Positions 11,037 to 24,100 of a DNA stretch of 64,000 nucleotides are shown here, one piece after another. Source of the DNA: Nelumbo lutea (Eukaryota; Streptophyta; Magnoliopsida; Proteales; Nelumbonaceae); contig JAKGHH010000002.1 in assembly GCA_022828595.1 (NCBI GenBank), forward strand, positions 108,063,254 to 108,127,253, read 5' to 3'. Position numbers and translations under genes: made by a program. The notes under the pieces were generated by a model. The model worked only from the letters and a program-made list of their open reading frames with translations, was not told where the DNA came from and did not search any database. Every line of letters starts with the position of its first letter. Position 1 is the stretch's first letter.

Positions 11037-11673
11037 CATAGTTTTCAATGCACCAAGGTGAGGCTAGGCGACAGGAGGGCGCCTTGTCGCCTAGTCGCCT
11101 AGGTGTCGCCTAGGCGATGGATATTTTTAAGTGAAAAATACATATCCTAGGTAGTTCCCTAGGTTCCATAACCATCTTTCCTTAATAACTATCCATAATT
11201 TTCATAAGAAAATTATAAACTTCATGTTTATGTCTAGAAAATCAACATATTTATGAGAAGAAAAAGAAGAAAGAAAAGAAAATTAAAAAAAAACGGAGAC
11301 TAAACCCCTATTTTTGTTATAGGAAAAGAAGAAAAGAAAAGAAAAGATGTGGAGGAAGAAATGTGTTGATTAGACGAAACTTTAAGTTTTTACCTTACTT
11401 ATTGGTTCAAATTCTAAAGTCTTTGAGGGTTCAATACAGCAGTTAGCAATGTTTGTGTTGATTAAACCCTAACAAATAAGAAAATAATAAAAAAATAGTT
11501 TATAAACACAAAAATGAATATTTATGTTTAATAATGTCTATTTTATAATTATAATCTCAAAAAAGTAACAATATAAAAGTATTTTATAAGACAGTATACA
11601 AAACTGCTAGTCAACTGGGCGAGGCGAGCCGCCAAGGGCACCCTGTCGCCTAGGCATCGCCTTGACAACTATG
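11037..11673. mobile_element. Non-autonomous hAT element, 637 bp
   Basis: Terminal inverted repeats are CATAGTTTTCAATGC at the left and CATAGTTGTCAAGGC as the reverse complement of the right end. An exact 8-bp target duplication AGTGCCAT lies at 11029-11036 and 11674-11681. Subterminal GCCTAGGCG-type motifs are GC-rich while the centre is AT-rich. There is no transposase ORF. It lies just downstream of NTAN1 exon 8 on the minus strand. Confidence 0.85.
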
Positions 11674-11681
11674 AGTGCCAT

Positions 11682-12028
11682 ATCCATTGTTAAATATGGG
11701 CCCTTAAATCATTCCCCCCTACTTCAAGCCATGTCCTTTTTGGTCTGCCTGTATCTCTTCTAGGCCCTTCAATTTGTAATATATCACTTCTTTCTGGTGC
11801 TATAGATGGTCTTTAGTCTTCCCTGCATGCCAATCAACTTAGTCTACTTTCCCTCATTTTATCACTATTGGAACTACTCCTAAGTTCCTTCACTTAAGTT
11901 CATCTCTGATCCTGTCCTGAGAGATGCTTTCTACTTGCTGTTATCACACAGCTCAAACCTTCCAGGTTCCTAAAGGACCTAACCACAAAATATTGGAAGA
12001 TGGAACATGTTTCTTTGATGGTTCATAC
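11682..12028 (-). other. Start of NTAN1 intron 8 or alternative 3' end
   Basis: Directly after exon 8 a good donor AAG|GTATGA starts here on the minus strand. If it is not used, the frame stays open for about 25 codons to a stop near 11953. The terminal exon expected from the family is not visible here. Confidence 0.5.
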
Positions 12029-12148
12029 CTTCTTTCGTTATCAACAAAATCTGGGCCCTCAGCATAAGGTGAGGTGGAACATTTGAGGAGAATTTCGGGA
12101 TCAGAGAGTTGCTGTAGTATAAAGGCATGTCTTCTCCAGTAAGGTACC
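12029..12148 (-). CDS. NTAN1: NTAN1 exon 8 (last one found)
   Basis: 120 bp encoding [16 protein letters not shown], then [18 protein letters not shown]. Acceptor TTGTATAG, donor AAG|GTATGA. The family normally continues with about 34 more residues, which are not seen here. Confidence 0.8.
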
Positions 12149-15100
12149 CTATACAAGTGGAAGTAAGAGAACAAAGGATCAAAAAGGTTGAGAACATGAA
12201 GAATTCACCAAACATAAAAGAAGGATGAAGAAACATAATGCAAGATTAAGATTGAGTAATGACGATGGAGTATATTGTTAAACCTAAGAAGTTTCTTTGG
12301 ATGATTTACATTGTAGAATTAAAGGTCTAAAACAACAATTTTACCAAGAGCAAGGAGCAATTTGAAATCGGTCAATATGAGTATCATAAGTCTCTAGTAA
12401 TTTCCCATTCCAACTAGGATCGCCACAGGACACAGTCACTCGTATTCTCCGGACAATTTCATCTGGACATCTTGAGCTTCTATCAAAAGTAGCTGGCTTA
12501 ACTGATCCAGTGGAAGTTTCTACCTGAGAAGTGAAAAGAAACTAAGATACACATTAACATTCTCATTAATGTTTCTTCAAAACAGGATAATGTTATGATT
12601 TAAAACTAGCACTTATATTTACAAGGATAGATCTGCAGAATGTAAACCCTGAAAAACATAAATGCTCAAATGATTGCATTAAGATGCCTGTTCTTTCAAC
12701 AATTGTTTCGTTCTAACAGATCAGAAAAAAATAGTTGTCTTCATTTTAAATTATACATGTTAAACCTTCTCAGTTTGTGTGCCAAACAATAATTACCAAT
12801 AGGAAGATGATATCTTTGCAAAAAACAGGGATGTTCTAGAGTGGAGGTAGGAAAAGCCATTTGATTGTTGTCTTATCTGCATCTTGGAAGCAGAAGATCT
12901 CAATCTGCATATCTAAGTGAAGAGCTGAGGCTCTAACTTTTGAAATGGCACATACCTATTGAGTAATCATTTCCAGATTTCTCCTTGTTCCAACTTGATT
13001 AAGGAAAAATTCCATTCCATTGTTTTCACAGCTTGGGTAAATTTCTTGTAATGAAGAATAACTTATGGAGACTAACTAATTAAAGTTTACTCATTGATCA
13101 TTTAGAGCTTCAATTCACATGGATAAAAATTACATTTTCAAGCACAACTTTTCAAGGACAATAACTTCTGCATTCCTGCCACAATAATTTTATCTATCAA
13201 TCATTTCTGCCTTATGTTCCTTTTTTCTTTCTTTATTCCCTGTTCTTTTTCTTTTTCCTCTTCTTAAAAATACTGTTCTGCCCTTACACTCTGGTTAGTG
13301 CCCATAATCCATTCATCTAATTTCTCAAATACTACTTCAGAAGGCTTTACATGTGACTATTAGATGTAGACTTTTTTATCAGTAACAATAAAAAATGTAT
13401 TGAAAATCATGAATAATATGTACAAGTACAGCAATAAAGATGCTATGTAGACTAGCAAAGCTATCTACACCTGAGATGAACCCCTACTTACTCCCTACCT
13501 AGCTAAGGCATCAGCCGTGCTGTTTGCATTCCTATGCACACATTGGAATGTAACCATCATGTTAGCAATCAGGGACATGAAAATAAGAATACTGTGGGAA
13601 AGAGGACTGCTAGTTCTTTTGCAGATACACTTGCAAAACAAGGGGTGGGAAGGGAAAGTATATTTTGGGCTTTGCTGTAATTGATATCTGTCCTGGGGAG
13701 AGTTAAGAGTGTTTATCTCTCCCCTTGTACTTTATTCTATCTGATTTATAATTTTTTAATGAATTTATCAGTTATTGATAAAAAAAAAATCATGTTCCCT
13801 TAACCCCTATCTGTATATCCATGTTCCTTGAGTGTTTTTCAGCCATCCCACTACTACTTTGAAATCTTCCTCCACTATTATATTTCTATATTTGGGAGTC
13901 TTGTCCAACCTCAGTCGTGTAGGACTGCCAACAACTCTACACTTGTTGAGTCTCCAAATCCAATTGGACCTGAATAGTGTAGAGGAGATGAAGGATAATA
14001 TTGTCTTTATTGCTTACAATAAGTACAAGTGTTTTTTCCTCTTACAATGTGAAACCACATGACCAAATTCCTTGAATTCATAGCATTTTGTATGTGAGAA
14101 AAATCTTTCTTGCCCTTGGGTTTGGTTGCAAAGACAGCATCAACATTGAGATCTCTCTTCCCATCAAGTGTAACCTGAGTTGCCAACCTAGTTTCTTCTC
14201 TCAAAAGCTAAAGGATGTTAGGCCTCACCACTTCATAGTCAGGCCTCAGATGCACTAGGAAGTACATAATATTCTATCAAAGTGTTTCTTCATAAATGTC
14301 ACACAACAGGCTGAAGGATCCTCTCCCAAATGTACCAAATCATACTCAGTCCATAGGTTAATAAACTCTGCACAATACTCTTGAATCTCCTTAGTGTGGA
14401 AATATATCAATTTCAATCTGATATTTCCTTGAGATATTAGGTAGTTGATAAACTTTCTCATGGTATTGATACATATCATATGTAATCGTATTCCCATGCA
14501 TGGGAATGGCAACGTCAACCTCAACTGAACCTAAAATCCAAAAGACAATCTTAGCATTGGTCAATTCTCCATTGTTGGAAAGCTTTAAATAGTCCTCTCT
14601 AAAGTTTAAAAACATTAAATTTTAAGAGCACTTATAGAAGGAAAGAAGGAAAGAAAAAATATATGCTCTGACTCTGAGAAACCAAATTAACCCAACACTG
14701 TAAACAGAATCATCAACAAGATATAAACATCTGGCATACATGCATTATCGTAGTGCCAACAAGAAAGTCTCCACAGGAGAATCTTTTATTAGTAGTCATA
14801 TTTTCTTTACGGGAAATTGTCTAAAACTCACCTTGAGTTTTCGACATTTCTCTTAAACTTACCACAACATTTCAAAATGCCTACACCATATCACTAACTT
14901 GACAATAACATGTTAATATATTACCATTTTAACCTTTATAGAAAAATATACAATATATACAAAATAAATTAACAGTTGTTAATATATTATTTAGACATTA
15001 AAAAAGGAAAAAATTCAAAAAAATATTTTCAAATATAAAATACATAAAAACATAGAAATTACAAAAAATATAAAAATATATAGAAATTGCCAACAAAATA

Positions 15101-18100
15101 AAAAATTATTTTCAAATTATAGAAACTATAGAAATTGAAAAACAAAATCAGGAAATAAAAATTGTAGAAAAAAAAACAAAAATTATAGAAGTTATAAAAA
15201 ACATTGGAAATTATAACAAAACACTAAAAATGCAAAAAAAAACAAGAAAATTGAAAACTGAAAAGACCATTTTTCCTCTAACTCACCATTCAAGGGTAAT
15301 TTGGTCATGAAAACTGTTATTTATGCTGACATGGCCACCTCTGTTACGAAGCATTAACGGTGCACTAACGGAAGGTGAGTTTTGGAAAATAAAAACTTAC
15401 TGACAGGGTGAGTTTTAGACATTTTGAAAACTTGTGGTGAGTTTAAGAGAAGTGTTTTAAACTCATGGTGAGTTTTTGACAATTTCCCTTTCTTTACCCA
15501 CCAAAAGAGGGAAGAAATAGTAACTTACACTTCTATTTACAAATAGTAATATTGAAGATACTTTTTTTGTACTTAAGATAAATATCATGTTTCCAAGTCT
15601 TAATCAAATATGCTTATGAATTCTATACTAAAATCATCTACGGAAATAGGTTCCTTGGGCTCACGGCCTAGCCCACTTCACCAAAGGGCCTCAAAGGGTT
15701 CCTTGGGCTCATGGGCTATTACTGTTGATTTATTCCCAGGTATGGACATATAGCAACACCCCTCACACGCCTCTAAAAGAAGCAAGCCTTCCACTGGGAT
15801 GAACCGGCCGAAGAGGCCTTCCAATTACTTAAGAAGGTCGTCATTAGCTGATAACTTTGTATTTTGATGCCTTAAGGGCATCATTTCAAGGGTATTTTAG
15901 ACTTTAGACTAGCTAATATGTATCCTTTTTCCGGTTAAATTCAATATTGTGACCTCTGAGGGTCCCTATGCAAATTCTGGGTAAGAATTTGGAAATTTAC
16001 AAAGTTTTCTGCAGATTTTGGGAAGCTAGTGAGAATTCCAGTTGAGAGAGGGGGTATTTCTATGAAAAACTAAGCAAGGCGGGCGCCTCCTATCTGCTAA
16101 ACCCAGAAAGGCGCCCCTCCTACTATATTAGCATACTCCCCTCTCCTTAGCAAACCCTAGGGTGCCTCCCCATTCATTCTTTCAACCTCTAACAAACCCT
16201 AACTGCTAAATCTTCACCTTTCACTACAACCTCTCTCTAATCTCAACCATCCAAGCCTTAACAGCCCCTCATACCCTTAGATCTCTCCCTAGACAGCATC
16301 CTAGCCTTACTCCTCACTCCTTAAACCTCAACCAATCACCTTAGGGCGCCACATCACACCAACCAATCACATTTCTCCAGCTCTAGGTGCCCAAATCTTC
16401 TCCCTCCATTCCAGGTGCACAAATCTCAGCCCTACATAATATTGGACGCCCTCTCCTCTTTTTAGCCTTTGGATCTCTATAGAACAATCCTAACCCTCCA
16501 TTCTCAAACCCTAGGGCGCCCATATTTTTGCATAAACCCAAGAGTTGCCCATCTCTTCCTCTCTAATCCCAGTTATGTCCACCCTTCTCCATAAAAAGGA
16601 CCCAAGGGGCCCTTGAGAAGGGGTTGGTCAATTCACCCAATTCACAAGGCTAAGGTTTCTTGAGGAGTTCAAAGGTTGTAGAAGGGAAGGATGCCTAGAT
16701 CTTGTCAGGAGGGGTTCCTGCAAGCAGTCCAGCCAATCTGCAACTATCGCCACTGGATTTGATCACCATCCCTTTCGTTTTCTTTATTTTCTTTTATGTT
16801 ATTTTTATTCTGGCAATCTTTTAGATTTAATTTCGGTCCCAAGTAAGACGGAAGGTTGTTCTTGAGAAGTTCAAGGGTAGAGGAAGAGGAGAACGCCCAA
16901 GCAAGAGGAGGGGTTCCTGCTTGTAGTTCGCCTAGCCACTATTGTCACCTCTAGATCCGGATCCCAACCAGCTTCCCATAGTTTTAGATTTACATTTTAC
17001 GTGTGTTTTTATCTTTCGTTCTTTAATTTCCAGTTTTTATTTTATTTCTGCAATTTATTTTAATCAAATTTAATTTTTGTCTTCCTTTCTGCAGATCTGA
17101 AATTCGGATAGGTAAGACGGAAGGCCCAGCTCGAGGAGTTCGAGGGTCAAAGGATAGATCCAGAGACTGCTACCTCTGACCGAGTTGTAGATTTTTTTAT
17201 TTAGTTTTTCTATTTTTGTTATTTTATTTAATTTTCTACAATTTTTACTTTCAGCATTGTTAGAATTTTATTTTAATGGATTCCAGTTCAATTAATTAAA
17301 TTTTGTGTTTCTGCAATATCAAATCTTGTTATTTTGTCTAGATTGAAATACGTAACAATTTTTCCCTCGCTTCACTGTAGATACGACCCCTTTCTCACCA
17401 CTAACTGCGTTTTGTAGTTATTTTGAGAATCGGAAAAACTTATAAATATTGAAATTGGTGTTCCGAAGTGGTTAACGACACGCTTTCGGACACCAAGTTT
17501 TTGGCACTGTTGTCGGGGAAGCAACGGAGAAAAAATTTTTATTTGCTTTGTTCGGATTGATTTCATTATTTTTTTTATTATTTTCGTTTGATTACTTGAT
17601 CTGTAATCTCATTTTAATCCTTGTTTCTCTTTGATTTTGCAGGACGTAATAGCAAAAGGTGGGGTACCGAAGCGTTTCCGAACTACTGAAGAAAAGAGAA
17701 AAGAAGAGAAATTGGGATTGTGATTCAGGTGTAGTCGTCCCAATTTAATCTTTTTTTTTGTTTTTATTTTTTAATTCTTTTTGGTAAAGTAGTGTTTTCG
17801 AATTCTTAGTTAATTAGTTTTATTTCTTGATAGATCGAATTTTTTTTTAGGATTATTTTTTTCTTTTGTTTCGTCTTTAGATCTAATTAGTTATTTAATT
17901 GAGTAATTAATTGTTAATTAGAAATTATTCAAATTTTCGAATTTGAGTTTAAATTTCAAAATTTGAATTTGAATTTGAATTTAAATTTCAAATTTCGAAT
18001 AAAAGAAAAATAAAAAAAAATATATTTTAAAACCTTTTTTTGCATTCGCATTCCAACATTTAATGTGTTAGGGTTTTTCATTTTTTTTTAATTGCTCTCT

Positions 18101-21100
18101 TTGCTGAATTAATTTGTTTTATTATTTTATTGCTGAATTGCATATTAGAGATACTGTTCATGCATTGTAATTCGTTGCATTTATTTTGTTTATTGTGTTT
18201 TTCCATTAATCCATTTAAGTGCAATCTAATTTAAATAAAATAAGGTGGGGATTCATCGCCCTTCCTTGGCCCAAAAACCACCACCCTTTCACGTGCGGTT
18301 CACCCTAAACCTTAATTTAAAATTTGGATAGCAAGATCCTTTAGGGGGCCCCACACATTTGGTTCAAAAGTGTGCTGAATTTAGGGAAGCTTACGATTAC
18401 TTTCCATAACCGGCGGTTGGTGTCTAAGGAAAGAGGTTAACCGGCTAAGCTAGCGGATTTTGTGGTTACTTAATTAGGTCCTTGCGAGAACAAGGGGAGC
18501 CTCCCACATCCCCACCTTTTACCTGGTTAACCAAAGGAAGTGGCGTAATTCCAAGTGAACCTAAGAGGATTCACATTGGTTGAACCACTAGTTTAGGAAA
18601 CCTTAGTTCAGCCCGTAGGTCGTGTGCTTGAATTGCTTGCATTAGAAAAAAAAAGGTTAAAACAAAATAAAATAAAATGAATTCAATGGCTGGAGTTTAG
18701 GGAATGAGAAACTACTTTCAACCTAAGCCACGAATAGATTGGAACAATGTGTCTCAACAACTGGATAAGATTAATGGGATGGCCCAAAGACTTGACCAAG
18801 TCCTTGCATTTCGTCAACAAGTTAGCCCATTCCCAACCTTGTCATCCTGCCCAACATGTTCCATTTGTGCAAGCCTGACCCATCATGTTAGCTAGTGCCC
18901 TGCGGTGGGCCCAACCAGTCATTCCAGAGCAAGTACATGCAGTTAACGGATTTTTCCAACCCAATGCTAACCCATCCTTTAGTCCATATAACCCTGGGTG
19001 GAAAAACCAGCCCAATTTCGCTTATTGGGCCCAAGCCCAAGAAACCACACTGCTAGATGAGCACTCTCAATGGCCAGAAGCCCAGACTCATTGTGAGTAT
19101 AATGATTACCCTGGAACTCAACCAGCCCAGCCATGTCAAACCTCCCCCCAGCCTTATCAAACTGATTCTCTTGATGATATGTTTCTGCAACTCCAACAAC
19201 TAATCTTAACTCAACAACAGTCAATCCTAAGATTAGAGAGTCAAGTAATTCAGCTCATGGAAGCTAACCCGCAGCGGGAGAACGATTCAATGCTTAGTCA
19301 GTCGGTTGTCGACCCTAAAAACGAATCCCTAGGTCTTCCCAAATACCAAGATCTTACAACCTCTAATATCCCATACTTAGAAAATGCTGAAGAAATCTCA
19401 GTTCTTCAAAGGGAAGGAAAGTTTGAAGACCTGTGTGAGTCCCGGAGTCCATTTGCGTACCTAGAATAGAATAGGAATTGTTGTACGATAGATGTAAAGA
19501 GAAACCCCGAAGAAACCAATCTGGTCACAATAGATGACCCGACGGAAGAAGCTAATGCCTTAATAAAGTCTCCTCACCCATTTCAATCTTGGCCTATTGC
19601 TAAGCCTCTACCAGAACTAAAGAGTGAACCACCTGTGCCTTTTCTTGAATCTCCCCTACAACTGGAACTAAAGCCCTTACCGAACTCCCTTAAGTATGTG
19701 TTTTTAGGACCCGACCAAACACTGTCGGTGATCATAGCCGCGGACTTAACCCCTAGATAGGAAGAGAAACTGATCAAGGTATTAAAGGAGTATAGGGGTG
19801 CCATTGGTTGGTCAGTAGCTGATCTGAAGGGAATTAGTCCGTCCATTTGTATGCACCATATTTACACAGAGGAGGCTGCCAAACCAAGTAGGGAAATGCA
19901 AAGGTTGAACCCAAATATGAGAGGTGGTCAAGCAAGAAGTAGTTAAGTGGTTAGATGCGGGTATTATCTACCCGATTTCAGATAGCAGTTGGGTAAGTCC
20001 TACGCAAGTGGTGCTTAAGAAAGTTGGACTCACCGTGGTTACTAATGATCAAGGTGAAGTAATCCCTACCCGACTTACCACGGGATGGCGAGTGTGCATC
20101 GACTTTAGGAAACTCAACGCAGTCACGAAAAAAGACCACTTCGTTTTGCCCTTCATTGACCAAGTTCTGGAAAAACTTGTCAGGCAAAAATTTTTCTTCT
20201 TAGACGGGTATTTTGGGTATAACCAAATAGCCATTTACCTCGAAGACCAAGAGAAAACTACTTTTACCTACCCTTATGGAACATTCGCCTTCTGACGAAT
20301 GTTGTTTAGGTTATGTAATGCACCAGCAACCTTTCAGAGGTGTATGATGGCAATTTTTTCGGAAATGGTGAGTGATTTCCTGGAAATATTTATGGATAAT
20401 TTCTCTGTCTTTGGGGATTCCTTCGAAACATGTCTCGAACACTTACGAAAAGTTCTTCAACGATGTATCGAGACAAACTTGATCCTCAGTTGAGAGAAGA
20501 GCCATTTTATGGTCAAAGAATGCATTGTTTTAGGTCACATAGTTTCCGAACGAGGTATTGAGGTGGATAAAGCAAAACTTGACCTAACCTCTAAACTTCC
20601 ACCTCCTGCTTCTGTCAAGCACATCCGTTTTTTTCTTAGACATGCCAGCTTCTACCAACGATTTATTAAGGACTTCTTAGATCTCCGGGCCATTGTGCAA
20701 CCTTCTAGCAAAAGATGTCCCATTCAGTTTTGATGAAACATGTCTTAAGGCTTTCGAGTACCTGAAAGAGGCATTGACCAAGGCTCCAATTCTGCAACCT
20801 CCTGACTGGTCTTTGCCCTTTGAAATCATGTGTGATGCCTCCGACTATGCCATCAGAGCTATTCTAGGACAAAGGGTGAATAAACGTCTTGTGGTAATCT
20901 ATTATGCAAGTCGTACCCTCTCAAAAGCCCAATTGAATTTTCCCACCACAGAGAAAGAACTATTAGTTGTTGTATTTGCTTTGGAAAAATTCCGCCCTTA
21001 GCTTTTAGGCAGTAAGATTGTTGTATACTCTAACCACTTGGCCCTAAGACATTTGCTGTCAAAGAAAGAGGCCAAACCCAGGCTTATCAAATGGATCCTT

Positions 21101-24100
21101 CTATTGCAAGAATTTGACCTTGAGATTCGGGACAAAAAGGGGTATGAAAATGTGGTAGTTGACCATCTGTCCCGAATTCAAATTGAGAAGAGCGAGCCCA
21201 TCCATGGCTATTCCTTCCCAGATGAGCACCTCTTAGTTGTTTCTCATAATGCTTCCCCGTGGTATGCTCATATTGTCAATTACTTAGCAGTAGGAAAATT
21301 CCCGAGGGGTGGTCTAAGAATGAGAAGGACAGATTCTTTTCTCAACTCAAATACTACTTCTGGGAAGATATCGAGCTATTTCGCATTTGTTCGGATCAAG
21401 TGATCCGGCGTTGTGTCCCCGAGTCTGAACACCAAAGCATCCTCAACTTTTGTCACACTCTCGCTTGTGGGGGGCACTTTTCGGAAAACTGCGACCAAGG
21501 TTCTGTAGAGTGGTTTTTACTGGCCGAGTATTTAAGGATGCCCATGTCTTTAGCCAAAATTGCCTAAGATGCAAATCTGTCGGGAATATGTCCTATAGAG
21601 ACATGATGCCACTTAACCCTATTCTAGTTGTAGAAATCTTTGATGGTTGGGGTATTGATTTCATGGGACCATTCCCGCCATCATCTGGTCACGAATACAT
21701 CTTGGTGGTCGTTGATTATGTATCAAAATGGATCGAGGTTGTGGCAACTCGAACCAATGATCACAAAGTCGTCATGAAATTTGTTCAAAAGAATATTTTC
21801 TCTAGGTTTGGGTGTCCGCAGGCAATCATCAGTGATGGAGGATCGCACTTTATTAATGCACAATTTCGTGCTTTGCTCCGTAAATACGGAACCACCCATA
21901 AGATAGCAACCCCCTACCATCCCCAAACAAATGGTCAAGTGGAAGTGTCCAATAGAGAAATTAAAAGTATTCTGCAAAAGTCCATTAGGCCCGACCGAAA
22001 AGATTGGTCCAACAGACTGGGCAACGCACTTTGGGTTTATCAGACTGCCTACAAAACTCCCATTGGAATGTTTCCTTATAGGCTGGTTTTTGGTAAAGCA
22101 TGTCGCCTTCCCGTTGAATTAGAACATCGGGCTTATTGGGCCATCAGAAAGTTCAATCTAGATTTAGTCCAAGCTAGATCCCACCGAGCCCTGCAATTAA
22201 GTGAACTAGAGGATTTGCGCAATGAGGCCTATGAAAGGTCGCGCATTTATAAAGCCAAAACAAAAGCCTTCCATGATAAAAACATTTCAAGAAAAACTTT
22301 TGAACCGAATCAAAAGGTCTGGCTTTTTAGTTCTAGGCTACGTTTGTTCCCTGGTAAATTAAGGTCTAGGTGGGACGAGCCATTTATTGTGGAAAAAGTG
22401 TTTCCGTATGGTGCAGTTAAAATTGTTGATCCAAAGAATGAAAGCACATTCAAAGTCAATGGTCAAAGACTTAAACCATATGTGGAAGGAGTCTCTGAGA
22501 GCGGAAAGATTGAGAATATAGGCTTAAGTGATCCAGAGAGAATGGCGTTTGGCTGCAGACGTTAAACTTAGCGCTGGTTGGGAGGCAACCCAACGTAATT
22601 TTCAGTTGTTTTTGCTTTTAGGACTAGAGTTTTTGTTTCTTTTCTTGATTCGAGACCAGTTGATAGACCTTGAACCCCTTGGGAAAACCCTCTTGATTGT
22701 TCCCTTTGGCCCAAGTCCCTTTGCAACATTCTAGTCATGCCATAAGGGACAATGGCACTTAAGTTAGGGGGTGAGGAAAGAGAGAGAAAAATTGGAAAAA
22801 AAAAAATAATAATAATAATAAGAGCTAAGACTTTAGAAATGCAGAACTAAAAATTTTACTAAGAAATTTAAGTTTTTCTATTAAAAGAGATTCCAAAACA
22901 GAAAAAGTTGAAGAAACTGATAGAAGAATATTGAATTTTGTAGAAATTGGTAGCAAGTGATAGGAGTCAAAATTGGTCTTATTTGAATATTGTCGAAACC
23001 GTTTAGAAATTGGAAAATACTCCCAAGTTTTCCCCTGACAGGATAAGAAGAGAAAGATTGAGAAATTAGACAAAAATTCTTCAAGTCATTAGAGACAATG
23101 GACTACCATGAACAGTGTTTCCTAAAAAAAAAGAATAAAAGGTCAATGGACACCCTGGACTTAGTAACTGGGTCTCTTCACCTAAGTCAAGTGTCGAGAT
23201 TCGCGACAAAAAAGGGAATGCCAAAGACAATCACCTAACACTTAGTAACCGGGTTTTTTCACCTAAGGCAAGTGTCGAGATTTGCATCAATCAGTGGAAG
23301 GTAGCAATAAAAATAAGTATGCGTCTAAAAGTTCAAGGGTAGAAATCCACTGTCAGAAATGGTAAGAAGAATACCTATCCAATTTTGAAATCAATCTCAG
23401 ATTTTCTTGACAAACTACAAATGGAAGAGTATACAAGATTTTTAAGCTAAGTTTCTGAAATATTCAAAGCAATACAGTTTTATCCCTTAAACCCAATACT
23501 GATCTATACAAAGTTTGAGAATTCTAGAATCAGGATACTTGGCTAATTTTGTCAAAGATGATCTTGCTATGGGAATGACTTTTTTTATACTCAGTAGGAT
23601 TTTAAGGTTGCATTGCTAAGGGACTAGCAATGGTCAAGTTGGGGGTGTGATAACTCTATATTTTGATGCCTTAAGGGCATCATTTCAGGGGTACTTTAGA
23701 CCTTATGCTAGCTAATTTGTGCCCTTTTCCGGTTAAATTCAAAAGTGTGACCTCTGAGGGTCCCTGTGCAAATTCTGGGTAAGAACTGGGAAATTTATAG
23801 AGTTTTCTGCAGATTTTGGGAAGCTGATGAGAATTCCAGTTAAGAGAGGGGGTGTTTTGTGAAAAACTAAGCACAAGAGGGCGCCTCCTATCTGCTAAAC
23901 CTAGAAAGGCGCCCCTCCTACTGTATTAGCATACTCCCCTCTCCTTAGCAAATCCCATGGCACCTCCCCACTCATTCTTTCAACCTCTAACAAACCCTAA
24001 CAGCCCCTAACTACTAAATCTTTACCTTTCACTACAACCTCTCTCTAATCTCAACCATCCAAGCCTTAACAGCCCCTCATACCCTTAGACCTCTCCCTAG

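Noticed and set aside
12346..12523. Exon 7 read as part of an ORF with a stop after CSW
   Set aside because: The apparent stop is the TAA inside the donor GGTAAAA; splicing to exon 8 continues the family alignment.
13370..13795. Single LINE with a 5' inversion (twin priming)
   Set aside because: Both halves have their own C-terminal RNase H end and tail.
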